Part shown: positions 45,721-56,178 of the stretch, one piece after another
Layout of the letters: every line of letters starts with the position of its first letter
How positions within the stretch are numbered: position 1 is the stretch's first letter
The notes under the pieces: model-generated
What the model was told of the DNA's origin: nothing
The model's database searches: none
Seen by the model: the letters and a program-made list of their open reading frames with translations, nothing else
Position numbers and translations under genes: made by a program
Origin: Vogesella aquatica
Lineage (GTDB): Bacteria > Pseudomonadota > Gammaproteobacteria > Burkholderiales > Chromobacteriaceae
Length of the DNA stretch: 64,000 nt
Assembly: GCF_028548455.1 (NCBI RefSeq)
Contig: NZ_JAQQLF010000002.1
Location: forward strand, 186,001-250,000
Direction: 5' to 3'

Positions 45721-47499
45721 CTATTGCAGCAGCCAGCGCCCTTCGCCCTCTAGCTGCAGCTGGTGGCTATGGTGTACCAGCAGGGTGCTACGGTGCCCTA
45801 CGCTGACCAGTACCGTGTCCGGCAGCTGGCTGCGCACCAGCCGGTATAGTGCGTCTTCCAGGCCTTCATCCATGGCCGAGGTGGCCTCATCCAGGAATGC
45901 CACTTTCGGTGCGGCCAACAGCAGGCGGCCAAATGCCAGGCGTTGCTGCTCGCCCAGCGACAGGATGCGGCTCCAGTCTGCCTCTTCGTCCAGCCGGCTG
46001 GCCAGGTGCCCCAGCTGTACCGCTTGCAAGGTGCGCTGGATACGGTCGGTGTCGGCAATGGCGGCCTGCGGGTAGCTCAGTGCATCGCGCAGGCTGCCTA
46101 GTGGCAGGTAGGGCTTTTGCGACAGGAACAGCACGCTGTCCAGCGGGTAGCCGATATTGCCCTGGCAATACGGCCACAGGCCGGCGATGGCGCGCAGCAA
46201 GGTGGTTTTGCCACTGCCGGACGGGCCGCGTATCAGCAGCGCATTACCCGCTGCCAGGCTCAGGCTCAGGCCGCTCAGCAGGGGGCGGCCATCCGGGGTA
46301 GTGACGTCCAGCTGGCCAAGCTGCAGGCCGCTGCTTTGCTGTTGCGTATGGGCACAGGGCAGGGCGTCGCTGGCTTCGGCGGCTTCCAGAAAGCCGGTAA
46401 GACGATCCAGCACCGCTTTGTATTGGGCAAAGTCGTCATAAGCACGGCGGAAGAAAGACAGATTGTCTTGCAGTTGCCCGAAAGCCTGTGCGGTTTGCAC
46501 CATGTCGCCCAGCGAGATCTGTTTGGAGAAAAACCGTGGTGCCTGGATGATGAACGGGAACACGGCAGCGGTCTGGCTGACAACAAAGTTGAAACCGGTG
46601 AATTTCAGGTTACGGAACAGGATGGCCCAGCTGTTATCGATAAGTCGGCCGAAGCGCTGGCGTAGCTGCGCGCCTTCGACAAGGTGGCCACGGTAGAAGG
46701 CAATGCTCTCGCTGTACTCGCGTAGCCGCACCAGTGCGTAGCGGTAGTCCGCACCCAGTTTTTCGTTAAGGAAATTCAGGCGGATCAGCGGGCGGCCAAT
46801 GCCAAAGGCAAACACCGTGGCCACGATCACGTACAGGTATACGGCAAACACCATGCCGCGCGGAATCTCCAGCCCGAATACCGCCAGCACGCCGGACAGA
46901 CCCCACAGGATCAGGGTGAACTCGAAGGTGGATACCAGGGCATCGATCACGCCCATCGACAGCGCCAGGCTGCTGCTGACAAAACTGGCGATATCCTGCT
47001 GGATGCGCTGGTCCGGGTTGTCTACCGGGTCGGCCAGGTGCTGGGTGCGGTAAAACGTCTGCCCCTGCAGCCAGCGTGACAACATGCGCTCGTTCAGCCA
47101 CTCGCGCCAGCGGATAACAAAAGCCTGCTGGATGTATACCTCGAACAGGCTGCGGCCAACGTGCACGCTGGCCAACACGGCAAAAATCAGCATGGATGCC
47201 CAGAACAGCTTGGCATCCAGCTTTTGCAGCGAGGCGTACATTTCGTTGTACCAGTTGGAAAACAGCACATTTACCCGCACCCCGGCCAGCGTTACCAGCA
47301 GCACCAGCAGGATGGTCAGCAATGGCCGCCAGCCGTTACTGGCCGGGCGGAAAAAGTCACCGGCCAGGCGCAGGAACTGGCGCCCCCAGCGGCTGAAACG
47401 GGTGGTGAGCCAGATGGCCATGCTGCTGATCAGCACCGTAATCAGCATGGCCTTGCCCAGCCAGATGCCGCTGGCCAATAGTTCGTTTCCCCAGTTCAT
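45721..47499 (-). CDS. ABC transporter with fused permease and ATPase, SbmA/BacA (YddA)-like
   Basis: The 592-residue protein has about six membrane helices (15-40, 60-80, 100-120, 170-230) and SbmA/BacA-like signatures such as NSWAILFRNLKFTGFNFVVSQTAAVFPFIIQAPRFFSKQISLGDMVQTAQAFGQ. An ATPase follows: Walker A GPSGSGKTT, signature LSLGEQQRLAF, Walker B VAFLDEATSAMDEG. Related proteins import vitamin B12 or peptides, or export lipids. The substrate cannot be told here. The protein is standalone. Confidence 0.88.
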   Translation of the reverse strand: MNWGNELLASGIWLGKAMLITVLISSMAIWLTTRFSRWGRQFLRLAGDFFRPASNGWRPLLTILLVLLVTLAGVRVNVLFSNWYNEMYASLQKLDAKLFWASMLIFAVLASVHVGRSLFEVYIQQAFVIRWREWLNERMLSRWLQGQTFYRTQHLADPVDNPDQRIQQDIASFVSSSLALSMGVIDALVSTFEFTLILWGLSGVLAVFGLEIPRGMVFAVYLYVIVATVFAFGIGRPLIRLNFLNEKLGADYRYALVRLREYSESIAFYRGHLVEGAQLRQRFGRLIDNSWAILFRNLKFTGFNFVVSQTAAVFPFIIQAPRFFSKQISLGDMVQTAQAFGQLQDNLSFFRRAYDDFAQYKAVLDRLTGFLEAAEASDALPCAHTQQQSSGLQLGQLDVTTPDGRPLLSGLSLSLAAGNALLIRGPSGSGKTTLLRAIAGLWPYCQGNIGYPLDSVLFLSQKPYLPLGSLRDALSYPQAAIADTDRIQRTLQAVQLGHLASRLDEEADWSRILSLGEQQRLAFGRLLLAAPKVAFLDEATSAMDEGLEDALYRLVRSQLPDTVLVSVGHRSTLLVHHSHQLQLEGEGRWLLQ

Positions 47500-47587
47500 G
47501 TTCTACGGCTCCTGTTGTCATTTTATTTGTGAAACAAAGCATGCTGCCGGGTGTGAAAGCGGCCTGCTAGGGGCTTGACGGCTTTGC

Positions 47588-47593
47588 TACAAT
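47588..47593 (+). promoter_or_regulatory. Extended -10 element upstream of cysS
   Basis: TGC-TACAAT (TACAAT at 47588-47593) is an extended -10 about 38 nt before the ATG. No -35 with proper spacing is visible; the nearby TTGACG is only 7 nt away and cannot pair with it. Confidence 0.4.
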
Positions 47594-47630
47594 AGCGGTT
47601 CGTTACTTAACCGATACAGGCCAAGTTGTC

Positions 47631-49004
47631 ATGCTCAAGCTCTACAACACACTGACCCGCCAGAAAGAAGAATTCAAACCGCTCGTACCCGGCCAGGTAA
47701 AGATGTACGTGTGTGGCATGACTGTCTATGACCTGTGCCATATCGGCCACGCCCGTATGCTCACTGCCTTCGACGTGATCTACCGCTGGTTTGCCGCCAG
47801 CAACTACGACGTGACCTATGTGCGCAATATTACCGATATTGACGACAAGATCATCAAGCGTTCTGCCGAGCGTGGCATTACTGCCGATGCGCTGGTGGAA
47901 GAAACCATCGCCGACATGCACGCCGATACCGAAGCGCTGGGCCTGCTGCGGCCAACCTTCGAGCCGCGTGCCACCCAGCATATTGGCGGCATGCAGGACA
48001 TCATCAGCAAGCTGATCCACCGTGGCAAGGCCTATCCGGCACCGAATGGCGACGTGTACTACGCGGTGCGCGAGTTCGACGGCTACGGCAAGCTGTCCGG
48101 CAAGACGCTGGAAAGCCTGCGCGCCGGCGAGCGTATCGACGTAGACCCGAACAAGCGCGACCCGTTCGACTTTGTGTTGTGGAAAGCCGCCAAGCCGGGC
48201 GAGCCGCAGTGGCAAAGCCCGTGGGGCGCCGGCCGCCCTGGCTGGCACATCGAGTGCTCGGCCATGAGCTGCCACCACCTGGGCGAGCATTTCGATATTC
48301 ACGGCGGCGGCGAAGACCTGCAGTTCCCGCACCACGAGAACGAAATCGCGCAGAGCGAAGGCGCACACGGCCACCAGTACGTGAACTACTGGATGCACAA
48401 CGGCTTTATCAACGTGGATGGCACCAAGATGTCCAAGAGCCTGGGCAACTTCTTTACCATCCGCGATGTGCTGGGCCATTTTGATGGCGAAGTGATCCGC
48501 TTCTTCATCGTGCGCAGCCACTACCGCAGCCCGGTGAACTTTACCGATGGCATCCTGAACGATGCCAAGCAGGGCCTGACCCGTTTGTACACCGCACTGC
48601 GTGGCCTGGACCTGCCAGCCAGCAGCGGCATTGACTGGGCCAACCCGTACGCGGCGCGCTTCAAGGCGGCGATGGACGATGACTTCGGCACCTCCGAAGC
48701 CGTATCGGTACTGTTCGAGCTGGCTGGCGAGGTGAACAAGAGCAAGGACCTGGCACTGGCGCGCCTGCTGAAAGACCTGGGCGGCGTGCTGGGCCTGTTG
48801 CAGCGCGACCCGGAAGCCTTCCTGCAAGGCGATAGCGCCGAGGGTGGCCTGAGCGCAGAACAGGTCGAGGCGCTGATCCAGGCGCGCAAGGACGCACGCG
48901 CCGCCAAAAACTGGGCCGAGTCCGACCGCATTCGCGACGAACTCACCGCCGCCGGCATCGTGCTGGAAGACAGCGCCGGTGCCACGACCTGGCGCCGTGC
49001 CTGA
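47631..49004 (+). CDS. cysS: Cysteinyl-tRNA synthetase
   Basis: The 457-residue class I synthetase has HIGH as CHIGHARM (about residues 39-46), KMSKS as [12 protein letters not shown] (about 264-275), zinc-binding Cys28 (CGMTVYD) and [13 protein letters not shown], and a C-terminal DALR anticodon-binding domain. The length matches E. coli (461). Confidence 0.97.
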   Translation: MLKLYNTLTRQKEEFKPLVPGQVKMYVCGMTVYDLCHIGHARMLTAFDVIYRWFAASNYDVTYVRNITDIDDKIIKRSAERGITADALVEETIADMHADTEALGLLRPTFEPRATQHIGGMQDIISKLIHRGKAYPAPNGDVYYAVREFDGYGKLSGKTLESLRAGERIDVDPNKRDPFDFVLWKAAKPGEPQWQSPWGAGRPGWHIECSAMSCHHLGEHFDIHGGGEDLQFPHHENEIAQSEGAHGHQYVNYWMHNGFINVDGTKMSKSLGNFFTIRDVLGHFDGEVIRFFIVRSHYRSPVNFTDGILNDAKQGLTRLYTALRGLDLPASSGIDWANPYAARFKAAMDDDFGTSEAVSVLFELAGEVNKSKDLALARLLKDLGGVLGLLQRDPEAFLQGDSAEGGLSAEQVEALIQARKDARAAKNWAESDRIRDELTAAGIVLEDSAGATTWRRA

Positions 49005-49101
49005 GTTGAAACCGCGCTGCCCATAGCAGGAAAGGTTGGCCGCGGCCAGCTTTTCCTTGCCAATGGCCGTTTTAGTCTGGATAATCACGCGTTTTGAAGA
49101 A

Positions 49102-49122
49102 GTACAGGCAAAACCCCTGTAC
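49102..49122 (+). promoter_or_regulatory. Hairpin in the rpmE leader, possible autoregulatory site
   Basis: GTACAGG (49102-49108) pairs with CCTGTAC (49116-49122) about 20 nt before the L31 start, just before the AAAGGAAAAG ribosome site. Ribosomal protein genes often control their own translation through such structures; whether this one does is unknown. Confidence 0.35.
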
Positions 49123-49142
49123 CCGAGTTAAAAGGAAAAGCC

Positions 49143-49358
49143 ATGCAAGCCGATATTCAGCCGAACTACAAAGAAGTAGCCGTTACCTGCTCCTGCGGTA
49201 ACCAGTTCACCACCAAGTCCACCATGGCTAAAGACGCCTTCCACATTGAAGTGTGCTCCCAGTGCCACCCGTTCTACACCGGTAAACAGAAGATCGTTGA
49301 TACCGCTGGTCGCGTTGATCGCTTCAACCAGAAGTTCGGCAGCTTCTTCAAGCGCTAA
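49143..49358 (+). CDS. rpmE: 50S ribosomal protein L31 (zinc-binding form)
   Basis: The 71-residue protein keeps the cysteines of the C+ form, CSCGN near residue 16 and [12 protein letters not shown] near residue 37, so zinc-dependent rather than the C- paralogue. It has a strong AAAGGAAAAG ribosome site and a strong terminator at 49381-49403. Confidence 0.97.
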   Translation: MQADIQPNYKEVAVTCSCGNQFTTKSTMAKDAFHIEVCSQCHPFYTGKQKIVDTAGRVDRFNQKFGSFFKR

Positions 49359-49380
49359 TTACCGCTTGCAAGATGGACAT

Positions 49381-49405
49381 AAAGGCAGCTTCGGCTGCCT
49401 TTTTT
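49381..49405 (+). terminator. Terminator of rpmE
   Basis: AAAGGCAGC (49381-49389), loop TTCG, GCTGCCTTT (49394-49402) and TTT. A classic UUCG tetraloop intrinsic terminator. Confidence 0.93.
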
Positions 49406-49518
49406 CATGCCTGTCGTGCCGCCATGGCGCGGTGCAGGCCGGCCTTGGCTGAAATGTCAGCTACAGCGCGTGGTCATATCGTCTACACTATGCCGGTTTA
49501 CGTTTTCGAGCCTGTTAG

Positions 49519-50463
49519 ATGATGCCCGTCAATATCGTGTACCTGTCGCACGGCAGCCGCAAATACCACGACCAGACCCGCTTTTCGGTGCTGACCCTGC
49601 TGCATCTGCTGTTGCAGCAGCAGCGCGATGATATCCGTATCGTGGTGTACACCGACGATGCCCGCGAAGTACCGCAGCACCCGTTGATCCGGGCCATTGT
49701 CCTGCAGCGCGCCGAGTTGGCCGCATTCCGTGGCCCGTTTGACTACGTGCATCGCATCAAGCTCAATGTATTGCGCCGTGCCAGCGCCGAGCTGGACGGC
49801 CCGCTGCTGTATGTAGACTGCGACACCCGTTGGCTGCATCTGCCCGACGGCATTTTCAGCCGCCTGCGCGGAGACGGCGGCCAGGCGCCGTTGTGCTGCA
49901 TGCATGTGGCAGAGGGCGCGTTCTCGCCAGCGTTCTTCCCGGATTACCACCGTTATGTGCAGCAAAAGCAGGCGCAGCTGCAGCGGCTGGGCATTACCGA
50001 TACCTCGCGGCTGTTGATGTGGAACGCCGGTGCCATTGGTGTACCGGCGGGCAGTACTGCCTTCTTTGATGACGTGATTGGTGTCAGCGATTATCTGTTT
50101 ACCCGTGTGGTGCCGCGTAACTGGGTAGAGCAGTTTGCCCTGTCGCTGGTGGCTTGCAGCCGCTACGAAATGGTGGCACTGGATGCAGCCTTGCACCACT
50201 ACTGGAACTACAGCTACGAAGCGCCGCTATATCTGGCCAGTTTTTTTGCCGCCCAGCCGCCGGGCTTGTCGGTACCGCAGCTGGCAGCCGCGTGCGCCCG
50301 GCACGACTGGCGCGAGGACGAGCTCAAGCGCCTGCAAGCGGCGCCAGAGCACAAACGCCAGCGCCGCCGTAACAAGCTGCGCAACTCGCTGCAAAAGCGC
50401 CGTATCGACCTGAAAATCGCCATCGCCCGCCTGGGTTTGCGCCTGCGTGGACAGCTAGGCTAG
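49519..50463 (+). CDS. Putative glycosyltransferase-like protein, GT-A fold
   Basis: I do not place this 314-residue protein in a named family with confidence. It has an N-terminal IVYLSHGSRKYHD and a DxD motif in LLYVDCDTRWL (about residue 97-107), the metal-nucleotide-sugar site of GT-A enzymes. LLMWNAGAIGVP is typical of nucleotide-diphospho-sugar transferases. No signal or membrane segment. It may modify a lipid-linked or surface sugar. The C-terminus is rich in Arg/Lys (HKRQRRRNKLRN), perhaps for membrane contact. The next gene is an ArnT-like transferase. Confidence 0.6.
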   Translation: MMPVNIVYLSHGSRKYHDQTRFSVLTLLHLLLQQQRDDIRIVVYTDDAREVPQHPLIRAIVLQRAELAAFRGPFDYVHRIKLNVLRRASAELDGPLLYVDCDTRWLHLPDGIFSRLRGDGGQAPLCCMHVAEGAFSPAFFPDYHRYVQQKQAQLQRLGITDTSRLLMWNAGAIGVPAGSTAFFDDVIGVSDYLFTRVVPRNWVEQFALSLVACSRYEMVALDAALHHYWNYSYEAPLYLASFFAAQPPGLSVPQLAAACARHDWREDELKRLQAAPEHKRQRRRNKLRNSLQKRRIDLKIAIARLGLRLRGQLG

Positions 50464-50585
50464 CCCGCAAGCCGTTTGTCCGCCCGCGCCACGCCGCTTG
50501 CCGCGTGGCGTTTGTTTTGCCTGCTAGGTGCAGGCGACGATTATCACTACAATGTCGGCTTACTCTCTTTTGGTCATTTCCGCGC

Positions 50586-52235
50586 ATGCTGACTTATTCC
50601 GCGCAAAGCCAGGTGGCCGCCCGGCCTACCGAAAAACCCTGGGTACTGTTGCTGCTGTGTTTTGTCTGGCTATGGCCAGGTATTCTGGGGCATACCCCGT
50701 GGAAACCGGACGAGCCTTACGTCACTGCCGTGGTGCAGAGCTTTGTTGCGGGTGGCCACTGGCTGCTGCCCGCCATCGACGGCCAACCCTATCTGGAAAA
50801 CTCGCCGTTGTACTACTGGGTCGCCGCCGGCCTGGCGCGTTTGCTGTCCCCGTGGTGGCTGCCGCTGCACGATGCGGCGCGGCTGGCGACGCCACTGTTC
50901 ATGGCAGTGGCGCTGGCGTTTGCCGGGGGCATAGGGCGCGAGCTGATCGGCCGCCGCCACGGCCGCAGTGTGGTGATGATCCTGATCGGTTGTCTGGGGC
51001 TGATCGTTACCGGGCATGAAATGAACCCGATCGTGGCGGGCTTTGCCGGTTTCTCGGCGGCTTTGTACGCCATGGTGCTCAGCCGCCGTGCCCCGGCGCT
51101 GGCCGGTGCGCTGCTGGGCGCAGCTAGTGTGGTGGTATTCCTGTCTACCAACCTGCTGCAGCTCATGCTGGTGTGGAGTGTGGCGCTGCTGTTGCCGGCC
51201 TTCGCCAGCTGGCGTAACAAGCGCTACGCCATCACCCTGGCTATGGCGCTGTTGTTTGCCTTGCCTTTGCTCATGGTGTGGCCGTGGGCACTGTATAAAA
51301 ACTACCCGCTGGTATTCCAGCAGTGGTGGCAGGCTTACGCGCTGGGGCCGCTGCACGGTTTTGGCGGTATCGGCCTGTTTCATGAGCTGGGCTACTACCC
51401 CAAGCTGGTGTTGTGGTACGCCTGGCCAGCTTGGCCGCTAGCGGCGTGGGCACTGTGGAAAAACCGCCGTTACGAACTGCCCATGCTGCAGCTGCCCTTG
51501 CTGAGCTTTGCGGTGTTGTTGCTGTTGCTGACCTTTTCCAATAACAGCCACACCGAAGAGGCCATGCCGCTGCTATTGCCGCTGGCGGTGCTGGCTGCGG
51601 TGGAGCTCGACAGCCTGCGTCGTGGCGCGGCAGCTTTCCTGAACTGGTTTGGCCTGATGGCCTTTGGCTTCTTTGCCTTGCTGGTGTGGCTGGGTTGGGC
51701 GGCCATGAACTTTGGCTGGCCGGCCAGGTTGGCCGCACGCGCCGAGTATTTCAGCCCTTACTACACGCCGCAGGTATCGCTGCTGGCTGTGCTGCTGGCG
51801 CTGCTGGCGACGGCGGTGTGGGTGTGGGCCGTTACGCGGCGCCATTTGCGTGGCCGCCAGGCCATTACCAACTGGGCCGCCGGCTTGTCGCTGCTGTGGG
51901 GTTTGCTGCTAACGCTGTGGCTACCGTTTCTGGACGCAGCCAAAAGCTACCAGCCGGTGGTGGCAGGCATGATGAAAGCCATGCCGGCAGGGGATAAATG
52001 CGTGGCGATAGACGAGCGCCAGATGATGGCGCGGGTAAGCTGGCAATATTACGCGCAGCTGCGCCTGAAGCCGGTGGCGGCAGGGCAAGCCGCGCCGTGC
52101 ACGCTACAGCTGGTGGTGGGGGAGAAGGACCAGCCACCCCATTACGATGGCTGGCAGCTGCGCTGGCAGGGTAGCCGCCCGCGTGACAAGCACGAGGTGT
52201 ACTACCTGCTGCAGCGCCTGCCGGCAGCGCATTAA
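50586..52235 (+). CDS. Membrane glycosyltransferase, ArnT/PMT-like
   Basis: The ATG at 50586 gives MLTYSAQSQVA; the longer open frame from 50505 is less credible. The 549-residue protein has about 11-12 membrane helices and N-terminal HTPWKPDEPYV, whose acidic pair (DE) marks the ArnT/PMT catalytic loop, followed by LPAIDGQPYLENSPLYYWVAA. Such GT-C enzymes transfer sugars from a polyprenyl phosphate to lipid A or other acceptors in the periplasm. A strong hairpin terminator and a TTGGCCGCA pair follow. Confidence 0.82.
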   Translation: MLTYSAQSQVAARPTEKPWVLLLLCFVWLWPGILGHTPWKPDEPYVTAVVQSFVAGGHWLLPAIDGQPYLENSPLYYWVAAGLARLLSPWWLPLHDAARLATPLFMAVALAFAGGIGRELIGRRHGRSVVMILIGCLGLIVTGHEMNPIVAGFAGFSAALYAMVLSRRAPALAGALLGAASVVVFLSTNLLQLMLVWSVALLLPAFASWRNKRYAITLAMALLFALPLLMVWPWALYKNYPLVFQQWWQAYALGPLHGFGGIGLFHELGYYPKLVLWYAWPAWPLAAWALWKNRRYELPMLQLPLLSFAVLLLLLTFSNNSHTEEAMPLLLPLAVLAAVELDSLRRGAAAFLNWFGLMAFGFFALLVWLGWAAMNFGWPARLAARAEYFSPYYTPQVSLLAVLLALLATAVWVWAVTRRHLRGRQAITNWAAGLSLLWGLLLTLWLPFLDAAKSYQPVVAGMMKAMPAGDKCVAIDERQMMARVSWQYYAQLRLKPVAAGQAAPCTLQLVVGEKDQPPHYDGWQLRWQGSRPRDKHEVYYLLQRLPAAH

Positions 52236-52259
52236 GTTTGTGCTTGGATACTGCCAGTA

Positions 52260-52296
52260 AAAGCCAAGGCCACCGCATGCGGTGGCCTTGGCTTTT
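52260..52296. terminator. Strong hairpin after the ArnT-like gene
   Basis: A 17-bp perfect stem (AAAGCCAAGGCCACCGC, loop AT, and its complement) with a T-run on the plus strand and an A-run upstream for the minus strand. It lies between two convergent genes. Confidence 0.88.
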
Positions 52297-52304
52297 GGCG
52301 CGAT

Positions 52305-52328
52305 TGCGGCCAACTTGGGTTGGCCGCA
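52305..52328. repeat. Inverted TTGGCCGCA pair between convergent genes
   Basis: TGCGGCCAA (52305-52313) and TTGGCCGCA (52320-52328), loop CTTGGG, placed 10 bp before the acetoacetyl-CoA synthetase stop. Could act as a terminator for the minus-strand gene. Confidence 0.7.
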
Positions 52329-52337
52329 GGCTACGTG

Positions 52338-54299
<1,962 letters not shown>

Positions 54300-54354
54300 G
54301 GGTGGGTCTCCTCTGTGTCGTGTTATTCCGGCGGTATGGCTAGTGTACGACGAC

Positions 54355-54368
54355 TTACGTTAACGTAA
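54355..54368. promoter_or_regulatory. Perfect 14-bp palindrome, likely operator of the acetoacetyl-CoA synthetase gene
   Basis: TTACGTTAACGTAA is perfectly symmetric and lies between the upstream VOC gene stop and the ligase start. Such ACGT-containing palindromes resemble sites I recall for MerR-type regulators of leucine and acetoacetate catabolism, but the match is from memory and the regulator is not in the window. Confidence 0.5.
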
Positions 54369-54373
54369 CAGGC

Positions 54374-54913
54374 TCAGTCTTCCTGATAGCTGCCGTCGTG
54401 CATCCAGCGGGCGTGTTGTGGCGCTTTACGCGTGGCCGCCCACTCGTTGAGCATGTCCCATTTCACTTCGTCCAGCAGCTGCATCATTTTGGGCGTGCCG
54501 GTATTGCAGGCTAGCTCCAGGCGGTGGCCGTTGGGGTCGAAGAAATAAATGCTGTGGAAAATGGTGTGGTTGGTGGGGCCGATCACCTTGATGCCCGCCG
54601 CCTCCAGCCGTGCCTTGGTGGCTAGCAGGGTGTCCATGCTATCTACCTGTAACGCCAGGTGCTGCACCCAGGCCGGGGTGTTGGTATCGCGGCCCATTTC
54701 CGGGCTGTTTGGCAGCTCGAAGAATGCCAGGATATTGCCCTGGCCGGCGTCCAGAAACACGTGCATGTACGGGTCTGGCTGCTTGGTGGATGGCACTTCG
54801 TTTTCGGCAATAGCCAGCACAAACTTCATGTCGAGGTGTTTTACATACCACTCGACGGTTTCTTTGGCGTCTTTGCAGCGGTAGGCCACGTGGTGGATTT
54901 TCTGGATCAGCAT
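54374..54913 (-). CDS. VOC-family protein (glyoxalase/dioxygenase superfamily)
   Basis: The 179-residue protein has the paired beta-alpha-beta modules of the vicinal oxygen chelate fold, with candidate metal ligands His7/His8 (KIHHVAY), a His in WVQHLAL (about residue 84) and Glu in HRLELAC (about residue 132). That length fits glyoxalase I-like or simple dioxygenase members; no substrate can be assigned. It is divergent from the iclR gene, which may regulate it. Confidence 0.8.
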   Translation of the reverse strand: MLIQKIHHVAYRCKDAKETVEWYVKHLDMKFVLAIAENEVPSTKQPDPYMHVFLDAGQGNILAFFELPNSPEMGRDTNTPAWVQHLALQVDSMDTLLATKARLEAAGIKVIGPTNHTIFHSIYFFDPNGHRLELACNTGTPKMMQLLDEVKWDMLNEWAATRKAPQHARWMHDGSYQED

Positions 54914-55062
54914 GGTGTTGTCTCCGTGGGCAGGGCAGCGATGGCTGCATGGGCTGAACCATACTGCATTGTTAGATATTGCTCAATAGATTCTATATTA
55001 ACAAACATTCGCACCGCGGCAGCAATGCTACACTGCGGCCAACCTCACTCGCTTATATCGTT

Positions 55063-55842
55063 ATGGACGCAGAAAAAGACGCCCGCCGCGGCATTCAATC
55101 TATTGAAGTGGGCGGCACCCTGTTGCAAGCGCTGGTACGTGCCGGCGCACCGATGATGCTGAAAGACCTGGCGCGCGACGCGGGCATGCCGCCAGCCAAG
55201 GCGCACCCTTATCTGGTGAGCTTTGGCAAACTGGGTCTGGTAGAGCAGGACACGGTGACCGGCCAGTACCGGCTGGGCAGCTTTGCCCTGCAGATGGGCC
55301 TGACCGCGCTGCACGAGCTGGATGCAGTGAAGATTGCCAGCGACGCTGCCACCCGGCTGGCGCTGGACATTAACCAGAACGTGGCGCTGGCGGTGTGGGG
55401 CAACCACGGGCCTACCGTGGTACGCATCGTGGAGTGCAACCGCATCGTGCACATCAATATGCGCGCCGGCAGCGTGATGTCGGTGCTGGATTCGGCCACC
55501 GGCCGCGTGTTTGCCGCCTGGCTGCCGGCCGAGCTGACGCGTGCCGTGATAGAAAGCGAGCTGGCGCACAAGCCGTCCGGGCAGCAGCCCGGGCTGGCGG
55601 CTACGCTGGCCGAGGTGCGCGAGCACGGCATGGCCCGCGCAGTGGGCTATCCGCTGCCAGGCATCAATGCACTGTCGGCACCGGTGTTCGACAGCAGCGG
55701 CCAACTGGCACTGGCCATTACCACGCTAGGCCCCGCTGCAGATTTTGACCCCGCCTGGGGCGGCGAGCTGGCCCGCAAGCTGGCTGCTTGCGCTGCAGCC
55801 ATATCGTATAGCCTGGGTTTTAATGCAGCAGCGGGGGGCTAA
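55063..55842 (+). CDS. IclR-family transcriptional regulator
   Basis: The ATG at 55063 (MDAEKDARRGIQSIEVGG) is used; an upstream extension to 54979 reads poorly. The 259-residue protein has an N-terminal winged helix (about 15-75, LKDLARDAGMPPAKAHPYLVSFGKLGL) and an IclR ligand-binding domain (about 95-250) with VRIVECNRIVHINMRAGSVMS and GINALSAPVFDSSGQLALAI. It is divergent from the VOC gene, a common arrangement for a regulator and its target. Its effector is unknown. A TTGGCCGCA motif (reverse) lies at 55034 just upstream. Confidence 0.9.
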   Translation: MDAEKDARRGIQSIEVGGTLLQALVRAGAPMMLKDLARDAGMPPAKAHPYLVSFGKLGLVEQDTVTGQYRLGSFALQMGLTALHELDAVKIASDAATRLALDINQNVALAVWGNHGPTVVRIVECNRIVHINMRAGSVMSVLDSATGRVFAAWLPAELTRAVIESELAHKPSGQQPGLAATLAEVREHGMARAVGYPLPGINALSAPVFDSSGQLALAITTLGPAADFDPAWGGELARKLAACAAAISYSLGFNAAAGG

Positions 55843-56178
55843 GCTTTCTGCTGTGGTGCAGCATCAACACCTAATCGAAACAAGCTGGCTATAAATTGGC
55901 CATCAATTTTAAATATTAATTTTAATAACGTATGCTGTCATAGCCACCTTGGGTGGCTATATTTTTTTTAAATCAGCTACTTAAGGCGATGTGCACTGCT
56001 GCGGTGCACGTTATCCTATAAGAATGCGTGTAAAAAAAACCGGTTGGCATTAATGAAATTTGTACGATTGTTGTAAAATATAGGTGAAAGAATGGCAGTG
56101 TGAACAGCAATGCTATTTATCGAAATACCGTGCCGCGTCATCCCACTGCGGCGGTATGCTTACTGCAGGAAGTACACC
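55843..56178 (+). other. Intergenic region before the polysaccharide locus
   Basis: This 336-bp, AT-richer gap holds a terminator for the IclR gene (55940-55968) and a small GTGCAC/GTGCAC hairpin near 55992-56010. I find no gene, no JUMPstart/ops element and no confident promoter in it. Confidence 0.6.
55940..55968 (+). terminator. Terminator of the IclR gene
   Basis: ATAGCCACC (55940-55948), loop TTG, GGTGGCTAT (55952-55960) and ATTTTTTTT. Strong intrinsic terminator. Confidence 0.9.

Noticed and set aside
47575-47593. TTGACG plus TACAAT promoter for cysS
   Set aside because: The spacer is only 7 nt, too short for a sigma-70 promoter; only the extended -10 was kept.
47607-49088. Minus-strand open frame of 493 codons opposite cysS
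   Set aside because: Shadow of a conserved synthetase gene on the plus strand.
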